A DNA stretch of 64,000 nucleotides, from positions 310,001 through 374,000 of the forward strand of contig CP121690.1 in the NCBI GenBank assembly GCA_038396605.1, read 5' to 3'. Position 1 is the stretch's first letter; each line of letters starts with the position of its first letter. The DNA is from Eubacteriales bacterium mix99. Its GTDB lineage: Bacteria; Bacillota; Clostridia; Caldicoprobacterales; DTU083. The translations under genes and the position numbers were made by a program. The notes beneath the pieces are model-generated. The model was not told the origin of the DNA. It saw nothing but the letters and a program-made list of their open reading frames with translations, and ran no database searches. This document shows, in pieces, positions 24,851 through 33,794 of the stretch.

Positions 24851-25750
24851 CTAATCAATATGAATTAAATCTCCAAAGTACAAGTCGGTTTCAGGCAACA
24901 AATTTAAATCGAATCCGCTTTGCGGATATAGTGTTAGCTCACCAAAATAAATCTTATGATTGCACTCATATAGATCGACACGAATAAAGGGTATCCCCAT
25001 AGAAAGTTTTCCTGCTATCGCAAACATCTTATCAATCTCATCCGGCCTTTTCAAAGAAAAACCGGCAGGTGCTTCCTTTCCGCTTTTGTTGATTCTCAAA
25101 AGCTCCCAATCCTTATTAAAGAAGTAGAACTTTGTATTACCTGTTTGTCTGCCAATACAAACCATAACACAATCTACATTGCCATTAAAGCAAAAGAATT
25201 TATAATCTGCCAATCCCTCATTACTTAATTGATCTTGCAGGTATTCTTCTGCAATAATTCTTCTGGGTACGTCTTTATAGGGCCATTCACGACCAATTAA
25301 ATAATAATTCTGCTTCAGTCCTTTTCTGAGCCTTCTTTTTATCGCCTGAACATCCAATGCTGACTTATCTTCGCAAAGACACATACCTAATCCGGAATTG
25401 TGAGTACACTTCAAGACAAACTGATTTGGCAGTGCATTAAAATCAATTTCATCCGGATCCTCCCATACTCCAAGTAAAGGAATTAAGAACTCTTCTCCAA
25501 CGGTATCTGCAATATATTTTCGAACTTCATATTTATCTACCATCATCGTATATTTAGGATGTCGGTCATACAACTTTAACCATTGTATCTTTTCGTTAAA
25601 CGTCTGAGGCGAATTCAACCTCAATTCTCTGTCCATTTTTGCTCTATACTTTATCCTGAGATATTTTTCATCCGGTAAGAAGTTCAATATTCCGTAGTTC
25701 AATAAACAAATTGTCCACATTTTCTTTGAGACTAAATTCTTAAAATACAT
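24851..25750 (-). CDS. TupA-like ATP-grasp ligase
   Basis: 299 residues from ATG 25750 (AAAGGA 11 nt upstream; a longer frame to 25828 would overlap the upstream gene). Typical TupA-like sequence: FLPDEKYLRIKYRAKMDREL, PQTFNEKIQWLKLYDRHPKY, MVDKYEVRKYI, FVLKCTHNSGLG, RRIIAEEYL, YKFFCFNGNVDCVMV and a C-terminal metal/ATP region RVDLYECNHKIYFGELTLYP. TupA of alkaliphilic Bacillus is linked to amide bonding of glutamate to glucuronate in teichuronopeptide. The neighbouring opine-synthase-like gene and ugd suggest it ligates the opine to a uronic-acid carboxyl (inference). Confidence 0.82.
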   Translation of the reverse strand: MYFKNLVSKKMWTICLLNYGILNFLPDEKYLRIKYRAKMDRELRLNSPQTFNEKIQWLKLYDRHPKYTMMVDKYEVRKYIADTVGEEFLIPLLGVWEDPDEIDFNALPNQFVLKCTHNSGLGMCLCEDKSALDVQAIKRRLRKGLKQNYYLIGREWPYKDVPRRIIAEEYLQDQLSNEGLADYKFFCFNGNVDCVMVCIGRQTGNTKFYFFNKDWELLRINKSGKEAPAGFSLKRPDEIDKMFAIAGKLSMGIPFIRVDLYECNHKIYFGELTLYPQSGFDLNLLPETDLYFGDLIHID

Positions 25751-25793
25751 ATATTTTGCATCCTTTCGACTTATGTAGAAATAGTCCGGCCTT

Positions 25794-26930
25794 TTAATCC
25801 CAAAATAATATATATTCATCCAAACCATTTGAAACTAATATATTATCATAATGAATATTGAAAAAAAGTCTTACAATAAGATATACAATCATGAAGAGTG
25901 TTAGAAAGCTAACCTTTTTGCTTCCATATACAAGTTGAACAGATCGGGGCTTTAGTTGTAAAGAAGCACAATACATAACAAAGAAAAAATAAAAATAATA
26001 AGCGCTCCGACTAAATACAGGTGCGAAATAGCCTAGACTTCCACAATAAAAAGTAAAAATACCACATACAACACTCAAAACGTAAAATTTATCAAATCGT
26101 TCGGTGTGATACATTCGCATAATGATATATAGTATTGGTAATAGCCAAATGATCTGCATAATGCCACTACCAGAGCCCCCTTCAAGTTTGAGATAAGCGT
26201 CATACTTGGAGAAAATAGAGAATTTTGTAATGGCATATTCAGCAAACTTATTGAAGCTAAACAATGCAATCGAACCTACTACTAACAAGGATATTATCTT
26301 TAAGATTGTAAGGTTGCTATTTATAAATTTATAGATTAAGTATGCTCCTAATGCAAAAATAGCGCTATAATGAAAAAGCAATGCTATACATAATAATAAA
26401 AAACAACGCTTCTCCTTTCCCATTGATTCATAAGAATAAGCGAGAAAGACTATACTAAGAGCCAACATCATTCTTAATAGATGAAACGAATAAATATATA
26501 ATAGAGTAACATAGGCAAAAACGGAAAAACCAACATTTATTCTATCCCTTAAAAGATAAATAGCTCTGTAAACCAAAAATAAAGAGAAAAATTTTATTAT
26601 TCCTATACCAATATAAGGATTACTTATGAAAGAATTCAAAAAAATACATAATAGCTTGTACCCCGGCTCAAAATCAAGAGACTTTAGGTCATTAAGGCTC
26701 CACAATTTATAGTATTGAACATACGTAGGAATGTCTTCTCCGCTTTTTGTAATGAAGACAATCAAAAAGAGAATAACGAACGATAGGCTATAAGTATTTA
26801 ATGAAAATTTATTATAAATATATTGTGTTACAGCTCCATCTTTTACAATAGGTACACGTTCCTTCTGAGCCATCGCTGCCATCGCCGGAGCAACAATAAG
26901 GACTAATATTAATAATAGCAATTTTGTCAT
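25794..26930 (-). CDS. EpsG-family polysaccharide polymerase (Wzy-like)
   Basis: 378-residue polytopic membrane protein with about 10 helices. The YVQYYKLWSLNDLKSLDFEPGYKLL segment in the first large loop and RMMLALSIVFLAYSY are typical of EpsG/Wzy proteins. It polymerises lipid-linked repeat units at the outer face of the membrane. Base composition is A+T-richer than in the flanking regulatory genes, common for Wzy. Starts at ATG 26930 right before the GT4 gene's stop on the same strand. Confidence 0.82.
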   Translation of the reverse strand: MTKLLLLILVLIVAPAMAAMAQKERVPIVKDGAVTQYIYNKFSLNTYSLSFVILFLIVFITKSGEDIPTYVQYYKLWSLNDLKSLDFEPGYKLLCIFLNSFISNPYIGIGIIKFFSLFLVYRAIYLLRDRINVGFSVFAYVTLLYIYSFHLLRMMLALSIVFLAYSYESMGKEKRCFLLLCIALLFHYSAIFALGAYLIYKFINSNLTILKIISLLVVGSIALFSFNKFAEYAITKFSIFSKYDAYLKLEGGSGSGIMQIIWLLPILYIIMRMYHTERFDKFYVLSVVCGIFTFYCGSLGYFAPVFSRSAYYFYFFFVMYCASLQLKPRSVQLVYGSKKVSFLTLFMIVYLIVRLFFNIHYDNILVSNGLDEYILFWD

Positions 26931-26931
26931 C

Positions 26932-28008
26932 TCAAGCTCCCTCTATTGTGTTTTGCAAAAAAGAAGTCCATTGGCTTGTGATTCTGCTTATCGACAGGCA
27001 ACTTCTTATATCTTGCGCTTCCTTGGCGATACTCCGAGCAAACGGGGAGTCTGATAAAATCAGCTTCATAGCATCCGACATTGCGTTTCTATCGCCAACA
27101 GGTACTAAAATGCCATTAGACCCTGACTTTATAACTTCTCGAGCCCCACCAATTGGATGATCTGTCGAAATTACCGGTAAGCCCATTGCCATTGCTTCTA
27201 TCAAAGCATTGGACAGTCCTTCATAATCTGAGGGAAGCACAAACAATGTTGCTTTTTGTATCTTATCAAGCACCTGCCTATTGTAGCCTTTTAAAATAAC
27301 CCTTCCCTCCAAATGTAATTCTGAAATCTGTAATTCAAGTGAAGATCGAAGAGATCCTTCTCCATATATCTCCAGAACATATTCCGGGAACAATGCAGCG
27401 ATATCTGCAAAAGCATTAATTAATAATCTGTGATTTTTCTGCTTCTCCAACCTACCCACGGAAACGATCCTTTTCTCCCGTTCTTCTATCCAAGGAGAAG
27501 GAATTGAATCATCCAAAGGATTCAAAATAATAGCGCTGCGTCTGCGGATCTCTGGCTTAAAGTAATTACAGGCATCCTGAGTCTGAAAAACAAACCCATC
27601 TGCTCTTTTATATAACATATCCCTTTTATTTCTCAATTGCCGACTGTCCGGATCAACGTAAGGATTGTTACGTTCACTCAAAACCACTTTTATTCTCGTC
27701 TTATGCAATGAATTTAAAACAAAAAGATTCACAGCTGCTGTAAAGGAAACCACAATATCGGGCTGACAGGATAATACCTGCTTTTTGTATTCATGACATC
27801 GGGATAGATAACGTAATCCACGAATATTAATTTTGCTTCGAACCTCGGAAACCTCTATTTTTTCATCTATTGGATACTCAATTTGACTATTAGCAATCAT
27901 TTTTATGTATACTTCATGACCTTCACGGCTCACTTCATTTGCAAGGCGTGCAACAACTCTCTCTGCCCCTCCGCCAGCCAATGAGCCAATTGTAAATAAA
28001 ATTCTCAT
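26932..28008 (-). CDS. Glycosyltransferase family 4
   Basis: 358-residue GT-B enzyme. N-terminal GSLAGGGAERVVARLANEV is the acceptor-side loop. The C-terminal donor site has VSVGRLEKQKNH, EIYGEGSLR and the E-x7-E motif in SDYEGLSNALIEAMAMGLPVI. Cytosolic, adds one sugar to the lipid-linked repeat; donor sugar not assignable. Directly abuts the next GT gene (stop and start adjacent at 28008/28009). Confidence 0.88.
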   Translation of the reverse strand: MRILFTIGSLAGGGAERVVARLANEVSREGHEVYIKMIANSQIEYPIDEKIEVSEVRSKINIRGLRYLSRCHEYKKQVLSCQPDIVVSFTAAVNLFVLNSLHKTRIKVVLSERNNPYVDPDSRQLRNKRDMLYKRADGFVFQTQDACNYFKPEIRRRSAIILNPLDDSIPSPWIEEREKRIVSVGRLEKQKNHRLLINAFADIAALFPEYVLEIYGEGSLRSSLELQISELHLEGRVILKGYNRQVLDKIQKATLFVLPSDYEGLSNALIEAMAMGLPVISTDHPIGGAREVIKSGSNGILVPVGDRNAMSDAMKLILSDSPFARSIAKEAQDIRSCLSISRITSQWTSFLQNTIEGA

Positions 28009-29172
28009 TTATTCCCTTTCGTTATTCCTGATTATTTTTTTCAGGCAATTACAATAAGTTTGCCCGGCTGATCCAGCGGTAAAACCGTTTTTCTCAATTA
28101 TAGAAAGATACTTTTCAGGCACTGGATGTTCCTTTCTTATCCCACTGATTATTGCTTCTGCCCAAATGGAGACGCTGGTTATCGGAAGAAACTTGACAAG
28201 CCCTAAATGCATATCGCATTCTCTTGTTATAGAATCTGATAATATGATTGGAGTACCTGCAGCCTGGCTTTCTATAGCTACAGTTGGTAGTCCTTCTTTA
28301 ATGGAAGGCAGGATAAGCATATCCGCATACTTCAATAAATGAGGAATATCATTTCTATGCCCAATAAAACGAATACTATCCAATATTTTCATTCTGGAAG
28401 CTTTGTCATAAACCTCACTATACAATTCACCGTCACCAGCAAACAAAAATACAAATGACCTGCACTTCACCTTTAATTGAACAATCAGCTGCAATATAAA
28501 ATCATGATTCTTCAATGCAGTAAAACGACCCACATGCATAAAAACAAGAGCATCCTCTTCTACACTAAACTCCTGATTATATGCTTGTCGCTGTTTAACA
28601 GATAATGTATTCTGATAAGCTTTAATATTGACGCCATTGGGAATAAATGTAACATCTCTCTTTAAAAGATACTTTGAGCCAAAAATAAAATCAGCGGCTA
28701 ATTTACTACAGGTCATATAATCCGTAGCGATTCCATAATTGGTTCTTTGATTCATATATCGCACAAACGGTAACATATCAAAGTGTCTCTCATATTGTGT
28801 CTTGTGAGCATGGAGAATAAACGTATGGATATGATGCCGTACAGCAGCTCTTTGAAAAGGTACTGCTCTTAATCCGTCAATATGACAGTGAACTGCATCA
28901 TAGGCATGCGCAACCATAACCTGATTAATAAAATCCCAGAATTTTTTCCAACCTTCCAATCTTGGCCTTGGCATTAAATAAGATTCTGTTCCTATCGCGT
29001 GAACCCGTTTCAAGAACCTTTCTCCACCCTTATAGCTGAATGCCATGATATCAAAGGTAAAATCTTTGCTCTTATTTTCTAAAAGATTCAGAATCAACGA
29101 GGATATACCCCCACCATAGCCAGAAAAAATATGGAGTACACGATATTCAGATTTCTGATTACTCGTTTCCAT
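28009..29172 (-). CDS. Glycosyltransferase family 4 (EpsF-like)
   Basis: 387 residues. HIFSGYGGGISSLILNLL at the N-terminus; HVGRFTALKNHDFILQ, FLFAGDGELY and LPSIKEGLPTVAIESQAAGTP in the donor domain. Similar to EpsF-type transferases of Gram-positive exopolysaccharide operons. Its start overlaps the upstream GT gene by 14 nt, indicating coupled translation. Confidence 0.87.
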   Translation of the reverse strand: METSNQKSEYRVLHIFSGYGGGISSLILNLLENKSKDFTFDIMAFSYKGGERFLKRVHAIGTESYLMPRPRLEGWKKFWDFINQVMVAHAYDAVHCHIDGLRAVPFQRAAVRHHIHTFILHAHKTQYERHFDMLPFVRYMNQRTNYGIATDYMTCSKLAADFIFGSKYLLKRDVTFIPNGVNIKAYQNTLSVKQRQAYNQEFSVEEDALVFMHVGRFTALKNHDFILQLIVQLKVKCRSFVFLFAGDGELYSEVYDKASRMKILDSIRFIGHRNDIPHLLKYADMLILPSIKEGLPTVAIESQAAGTPIILSDSITRECDMHLGLVKFLPITSVSIWAEAIISGIRKEHPVPEKYLSIIEKNGFTAGSAGQTYCNCLKKIIRNNERE

Positions 29173-30289
29173 GTAAAACTCCCAGATATTCCTCTCGAAT
29201 TCTTTTCACGTCGACACGGCTCTTTACAAACTCAATAGCATTCCTTGATATCCTCTGGAATTCAACACCATTCATATCCACAAGTTTCTGCAGATTATCT
29301 ATAAATTCTTTCTGATTGTTCAAAGATATCGCCCAGCCAGCTTCCGCTTTGTTTACATCGTTCCATGGAGTCTGGTCACTGATCATTACGGGAAGACCGG
29401 CCAATAAGGCTTCTGCGATAACATGTCCATAATTTTCACTTAATGTAGGCAGAAAAAATACCTGATACCCACTTAAAACATTGTAAACCTCAGCATGTTT
29501 CACTACTCCCTGATACGACACCTGCACGTTACCAGGCATATTCGCAATAATCTGAAGACAATCATTCCAGTAATCCGGATTCTCCAAGGGGCCATAAATA
29601 GCCATCCTGATATCCCCATGCAATTGTCTTATACAATTTAATGCAAATATCAAATTCTTCTTTGGATGAATCCGGGACAAAAACACCAAGAATAGTTCGC
29701 CAGATCTTTTATCATTACAAATATGTAAAAAATCTGGAATCGTCGGGATATTATCCAATAATAAAATCCTATCGGGGGATATATGCAGTATCTTTTTTAT
29801 GGCTTCGGTTTCTTCCTCACTGGTAGATTGAAAACTTATCAACCTGCTTTTCCAATATTTTTTCAAAGCCCATAAATACGGCATCTTCTTATATTTCTTC
29901 TTAAAAGCATTTTTACATAATTCACCACGTGGAGCTATTAATGCACGTATATTTTTTTGCTCTGCTAAACTTAGAAAAGGATACGTGCGCTTCATGTCAA
30001 ATATACTATTTAGATAAATCCAATCCGGCTTTACTTCATCTAAAATTTTCTGAAAGTATGGAACCCTCATTTCACTTTCTTTTAGATATCTGACATGTGC
30101 ATTACCTTGTAGCTGCCATCCTTCTCCGATCCCTTTCAGTTCTGCCTTTGAACCATATTCATGATTGCTCGTTACTATATAACAATCTATATCATGGCTC
30201 ATTAACCGACAAAAATTTAAGATACTGACAGGAGGGCCACCGTAATTTTGAGCTGGAAAATAGCCTGATACAACTATTAATATCCGCAT
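29159..30289 (-). CDS. Glycosyltransferase family 4
   Basis: 376 residues. VVSGYFPAQNYGGPPVSILNF at the acceptor side; VFLSRIHPKKNL, IYGPLENPDY and LPTLSENYGHVIAEALLAGLPVMIS with the E-x7-E donor motif. Donor and linkage unknown. Part of the four-GT block of the operon, suggesting a repeat unit of about five sugars including the priming sugar. Confidence 0.87.
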   Translation of the reverse strand: MRILIVVSGYFPAQNYGGPPVSILNFCRLMSHDIDCYIVTSNHEYGSKAELKGIGEGWQLQGNAHVRYLKESEMRVPYFQKILDEVKPDWIYLNSIFDMKRTYPFLSLAEQKNIRALIAPRGELCKNAFKKKYKKMPYLWALKKYWKSRLISFQSTSEEETEAIKKILHISPDRILLLDNIPTIPDFLHICNDKRSGELFLVFLSRIHPKKNLIFALNCIRQLHGDIRMAIYGPLENPDYWNDCLQIIANMPGNVQVSYQGVVKHAEVYNVLSGYQVFFLPTLSENYGHVIAEALLAGLPVMISDQTPWNDVNKAEAGWAISLNNQKEFIDNLQKLVDMNGVEFQRISRNAIEFVKSRVDVKRIREEYLGVLHGNE

Positions 30290-30341
30290 ATAAGTGATCT
30301 CTCTTTTATATTAAAAGCAAATCTTATATAGCAATGATTCA

Positions 30342-31547
30342 TCATATTAGAAAACCATCCATCCTGGATAACAAACTCTCCTTATCATAGTTTTGTTTAC
30401 TGTACTGATAGGCATTATTCGCCATCCTTTTTAACTCATCGTCTGATTTGGATACGAAATTTTTTATTTTAAGAGCCAACATTTCAGCATTACCTGCATT
30501 ACTATAAGTTCCCGCTTTAGCCTCTCTTATAACATCCTGAACTTCACCATCTGCTGATACTATTATTGGTATTCCGCAAGCTAAACATGACTGCATTTTG
30601 GCTGGCAGTGTCATAGAGAATACTTTGCTTCTTGACAAACAAATCAAAGCTGCATCACATACGGACATAAACTCTGGTATTCTAATTGCCGGCTGTCTGG
30701 AAATAAAATTAAACATCTCAGATAAATTATGCTTATATACCAAATCTATCAATGTATCCTTAAAACGTCCATCCCCTACAATATTAAATCGGACATTGAC
30801 TTTTTCCTTCTTTAAAATATTCGCTGCTTTGGGCAATACTTCTAACCCTTGTGCCACACCAATATTTCCTGCAAATACAATATTAAATCCGTCCTCTTTA
30901 ATCTCTGGCACCTGAACAGTCCCACGTTTTACTGGCTTATAAAACTCTTCTGCATACTGCGGCCAAAACTCCAGTTTCCCAATATCGACACCGCGTTTAT
31001 TTATAGATGCTATAAAGCTTTTTGAGGAAGTAAATATTCTATTGCATCGCTTGTATATATAATCAACCATACTGCCAATTGCTTTCAAAATACCTTTGCT
31101 TTTTATACCAGCAACTATTTCTACATTTTCTGGCCATAGGTCTGTTACATATAAATAGCACGGAATCTTTTTTTTTCTGGCATACCAAACTCCAGGCAAT
31201 GCCTGCGTCATGGGAGAAACTTCATAGATAAAAACATAATCAGCATTTATTTTGGTAAATAATTTCCATAAAAATCCTGTCACAACAAAAGATAAGTAAT
31301 TCAGTACTAACATCAATGCATTGTGTCCTCTTGGTATCACAGGGATTCTTATAATATTTATACCTTTATAGGATTCCTTCCTTCTCTTACAGATCCCATA
31401 TCCTTTATAATACTTACCCTGTGGGTAATTAGGAATGCCTGTGATAACTGTTACCTTATTGCCTCTTTTTACCCATTCCGCGCAAATATCATTTATTCGA
31501 AATTGCTCAGGATAAAAGTACTGTGAGATAACCAAAATATGACTCAT
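30342..31547 (-). CDS. WbuB-like glycosyltransferase (GT4, probable FucNAc transferase)
   Basis: 401 residues starting MSHILVISQYFYPEQFRIND, then VITGIPNYPQGKYYKGYG, YEVSPMTQALPG and VTDLWPENVEIVAGIK, a pattern typical of WbuB-type transferases, with FAGNIGVAQGLEVLPKAA in the donor domain. In other bacteria WbuB genes follow fnlABC and add L-FucNAc. The same operon carries fnlABC here, so FucNAc is the likely donor sugar. Confidence 0.85.
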   Translation of the reverse strand: MSHILVISQYFYPEQFRINDICAEWVKRGNKVTVITGIPNYPQGKYYKGYGICKRRKESYKGINIIRIPVIPRGHNALMLVLNYLSFVVTGFLWKLFTKINADYVFIYEVSPMTQALPGVWYARKKKIPCYLYVTDLWPENVEIVAGIKSKGILKAIGSMVDYIYKRCNRIFTSSKSFIASINKRGVDIGKLEFWPQYAEEFYKPVKRGTVQVPEIKEDGFNIVFAGNIGVAQGLEVLPKAANILKKEKVNVRFNIVGDGRFKDTLIDLVYKHNLSEMFNFISRQPAIRIPEFMSVCDAALICLSRSKVFSMTLPAKMQSCLACGIPIIVSADGEVQDVIREAKAGTYSNAGNAEMLALKIKNFVSKSDDELKRMANNAYQYSKQNYDKESLLSRMDGFLI

Positions 31548-31565
31548 TATCTTTAACCTATTCTA

Positions 31566-32423
31566 TTACCTTTCAGTTTCGTTAACTGAATCATAAAAGT
31601 CCCTCACCCGATACTCCTCTTTATATTCACTCATAGTTTTCTGGTAGACCAGGTTGCCAAACACCTTTTTCACTATCCCCACTCTCCCAAGCATCCCCCT
31701 TATAATCGGATTGAAAGCTTTCACAAGCTTTATTTTCTTTCCGTGTGCTTCTGCAACGAGCCGGACCATTTCGCTCGTTTTCACATATTCTCTGTTCTGT
31801 GGGAAAAACAGTCCGCTTTCCTCATTCTCGACCATCAATCGAATAAACTCACACAGATTGTCTATATGCAGCATGCTGCGCTGATTATCAAAATCGGGAA
31901 ATATGGGAAGCCTTTGTGCTGCCTTTGCCAGCTTCGGATAGTTGCCTTTCGAGCCCTTTCCATAAATCATGGGAGGTCTCAGTATTACCACCCGAAAGCT
32001 GTCACCTTGCAGTGCCCGGAGACCCTTTTCCGCCTGAAGTTTACTGTCCCCGTAAAAATTGCCGGGGCTGGGAGCTGTATTTTGATCTATTATGCTCTGT
32101 CCGGCAGTACTGTCCCCATAGACAATAATACTGCTCATAAAAATAAACTGTCTTACGCCATCCTTCTTTGCCTTTTCAGCAGTTTCCACAGCCAAATTCC
32201 GATTTACCCGGAAATAAAGATCTTCTTGTTTTGAATCCGTCGATACATGTGCTATCCCTGCCACATGAAAGACAACATCGTATGGAGAGAAGTCCTTCTC
32301 CTTCCAGGAGTCCGTCCGCATATCCACAGTATCCACCTGATACTTTTCCGGATCCTTCCCCAGCCACTTTTCCACACTGGTCCCGATATAACTGTCTGCG
32401 CCCGTTATCAGAATCTTCTTCAT
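31566..32423 (-). CDS. NAD-dependent epimerase/dehydratase (WbpV-like)
   Basis: 285-residue SDR: ILITGADSYIGTSV nucleotide site, HVAGIAHVS, FMSSIIVYGD and catalytic Y-x-x-x-K in NFYGDSKLQAEK; ILRPPMIYGKGSKGNYPKL resembles enzymes coupled to priming transferases. Likely reduces or epimerises a UDP-4-keto or UDP-HexNAc sugar to supply the priming transferase (inference). Its start overlaps the stop of the priming transferase as ATGA. Confidence 0.8.
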   Translation of the reverse strand: MKKILITGADSYIGTSVEKWLGKDPEKYQVDTVDMRTDSWKEKDFSPYDVVFHVAGIAHVSTDSKQEDLYFRVNRNLAVETAEKAKKDGVRQFIFMSSIIVYGDSTAGQSIIDQNTAPSPGNFYGDSKLQAEKGLRALQGDSFRVVILRPPMIYGKGSKGNYPKLAKAAQRLPIFPDFDNQRSMLHIDNLCEFIRLMVENEESGLFFPQNREYVKTSEMVRLVAEAHGKKIKLVKAFNPIIRGMLGRVGIVKKVFGNLVYQKTMSEYKEEYRVRDFYDSVNETER

Positions 32424-33070
32424 CCCGAAATCGTCCTTTTCCCGGCGGTTTTATCAACTTCCATGACTCCCGTTCCGCCTTCCACAATGCCGTCATGCCG
32501 AAAAACAGATGTGACCGTTCCCAGGAAGCATTTCACATCAAACCAAAAGCTGATCTTTTTTATGTATTCGCCGTCCAGGCCGGCTTTCACTTTTATTGGC
32601 AGCTCATCACGGCCGTTGATCTGTGCCCATCCGGTCAGTCCGGGCCGGATCTGGTTTGCCGTCAGTCCATACCGTCCTTTGTATTCGTCACGCTCCCGTA
32701 TCAGATCCTCCTGGTTCCAGAGAGCTGGTCTTGGCCCGATAACCGACATCTGTCCGATAAAGATATTCCATATCTGTGGCAGTTCATCCAGACTTGTTTT
32801 TCTCAGAAATCTGCCAGCCTTCGTAATCCATTGCTCCGGATTTTTAAGCATATGCGTCGGGACATTATCCGGGGTATTCACCCGCATGGTTCGGAATTTA
32901 AGAATAGAAAAATAGCTCTTGTCCTTCCCGAACCGCTTTTGCCGAAACAGCACCGGGCCCCTGGAGTCCAGTTTGATTGCAAGGATGATGATCAAATAAA
33001 AGGGAGACAATAAGATCAGCCCCAGGAAAGAAATAATGATGTCCAATATTCTTTTTCCCTTCAAATACAT
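32420..33070 (-). CDS. Undecaprenyl-phosphate sugar-1-phosphate transferase (priming, PglC-like)
   Basis: 216 residues. One N-terminal re-entrant membrane helix (RILDIIISFLGLILLSPFYL), then the bacterial sugar transferase core: GPVLFRQKRFGKD, LKFRTMR, KTSLDELPQIWN, MSVIGPRPAL and RPGLTGWAQINGR. It starts repeat-unit assembly by moving a sugar-phosphate onto undecaprenyl phosphate at the inner membrane face. First gene downstream of the RNA element that follows loaP. Confidence 0.92.
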   Translation of the reverse strand: MYLKGKRILDIIISFLGLILLSPFYLIIILAIKLDSRGPVLFRQKRFGKDKSYFSILKFRTMRVNTPDNVPTHMLKNPEQWITKAGRFLRKTSLDELPQIWNIFIGQMSVIGPRPALWNQEDLIRERDEYKGRYGLTANQIRPGLTGWAQINGRDELPIKVKAGLDGEYIKKISFWFDVKCFLGTVTSVFRHDGIVEGGTGVMEVDKTAGKRTISG

Positions 33071-33127
33071 GCAGAAAAGCCCCCATGCCTGTATCCATTA
33101 ATTTACGAACAATTCATTCGATCCCAA

Positions 33128-33245
33128 AACCAACTTCGGGCCATAGCTTCGCCATTGCTCCCTTTCAGCAGCATTACAGGTGGTGCTATGACCTCAATCC
33201 AGACTGCCTTGCGCCGAAACAGCAAAGGCAGTCTTCATGATTTTT
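33128..33245 (-). ncRNA. Structured RNA between loaP and the biosynthesis genes (copy B)
   Basis: Minus-strand order: AAAAAATCATGA, a perfect 10-bp stem AGACTGCCTT / AAGGCAGTCT capped by a loop with GCTGTTTCGGCGC, then GAGGTCATAGC, a hairpin GCTGCT-GAAA-GGGAGC, then GGCGAAGCTATGGCC, which pairs with GGTCATAGC. Its 5' end overlaps the last codons of loaP. The same element stands ahead of the LCP gene (8041-8170). It sits where a LoaP- or EAR-type processive antitermination signal would be expected: before about 17.5 kb of biosynthesis genes. Confidence 0.7.
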
Positions 33246-33771
33246 TCGGTGCCGGAGGGGTCCCCACATCCTTTTGGACCCACTCTGCGCCCAGATCCAC
33301 CCGCTTTGTCTGTCCTCCCAGCTCAAAGCATACCTTGACCCGCTTCTTGCGGTAGTCAAAGGCCTCAATGATCCCTTCCAGATCCTTCAGGGGACCGCTG
33401 ACGACATGGATCTCATCGCCTTTTTTGTAAAGCTCCGAGAATCCGATGACATCCTCCCCGCCGGTCAGGGCAAGGATCACGGCGATTTCACTTTCCTTTA
33501 TGTACAGAAAGTCCTGCTCTCCTTTCAGGATGCGGAGCAGGCCTGGTACTTTTTTCAGTTCATAGTAGTAATGGACATCCATCTCTGTCCGGAACAGAAC
33601 GTACCCCGGCAGCAAAGGCCGCATGCACTCCACGGCTTTGCCCTGCCGCCGCTCGATCAGCCTGCGTTTTGGAATCAGGATTTTCCGGTTGGCATCCGGA
33701 AGCAGCTTATCCAGATAAAAATGCACCCGCTCTTCTTCCCCTGTTTTCACAAACAATGCATACCACTCCAA
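33235..33771 (-). CDS. loaP: LoaP-type NusG paralogue (processive antiterminator)
   Basis: 178 residues from a TTG start at 33771, preceded by TTTGGAGGGATTCCC. The in-frame codons further up (to 33924) lie inside the cpsB gene and are not used. The NGN domain (WYALFVKTGEEERVHFYL...RPLLPGYVLFRTE) is followed by a linker and a C-terminal KOW domain (FSELYKKGDEIHVVSGPLKDLEGII). LoaP proteins ride with RNA polymerase and suppress terminators in long polysaccharide or polyketide operons. Its location directly before the RNA element and the biosynthesis genes fits exactly. Confidence 0.88.
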   Translation of the reverse strand: MEWYALFVKTGEEERVHFYLDKLLPDANRKILIPKRRLIERRQGKAVECMRPLLPGYVLFRTEMDVHYYYELKKVPGLLRILKGEQDFLYIKESEIAVILALTGGEDVIGFSELYKKGDEIHVVSGPLKDLEGIIEAFDYRKKRVKVCFELGGQTKRVDLGAEWVQKDVGTPPAPKKS

Positions 33772-33794
33772 GGGAATCCCTCCAAATACACATT

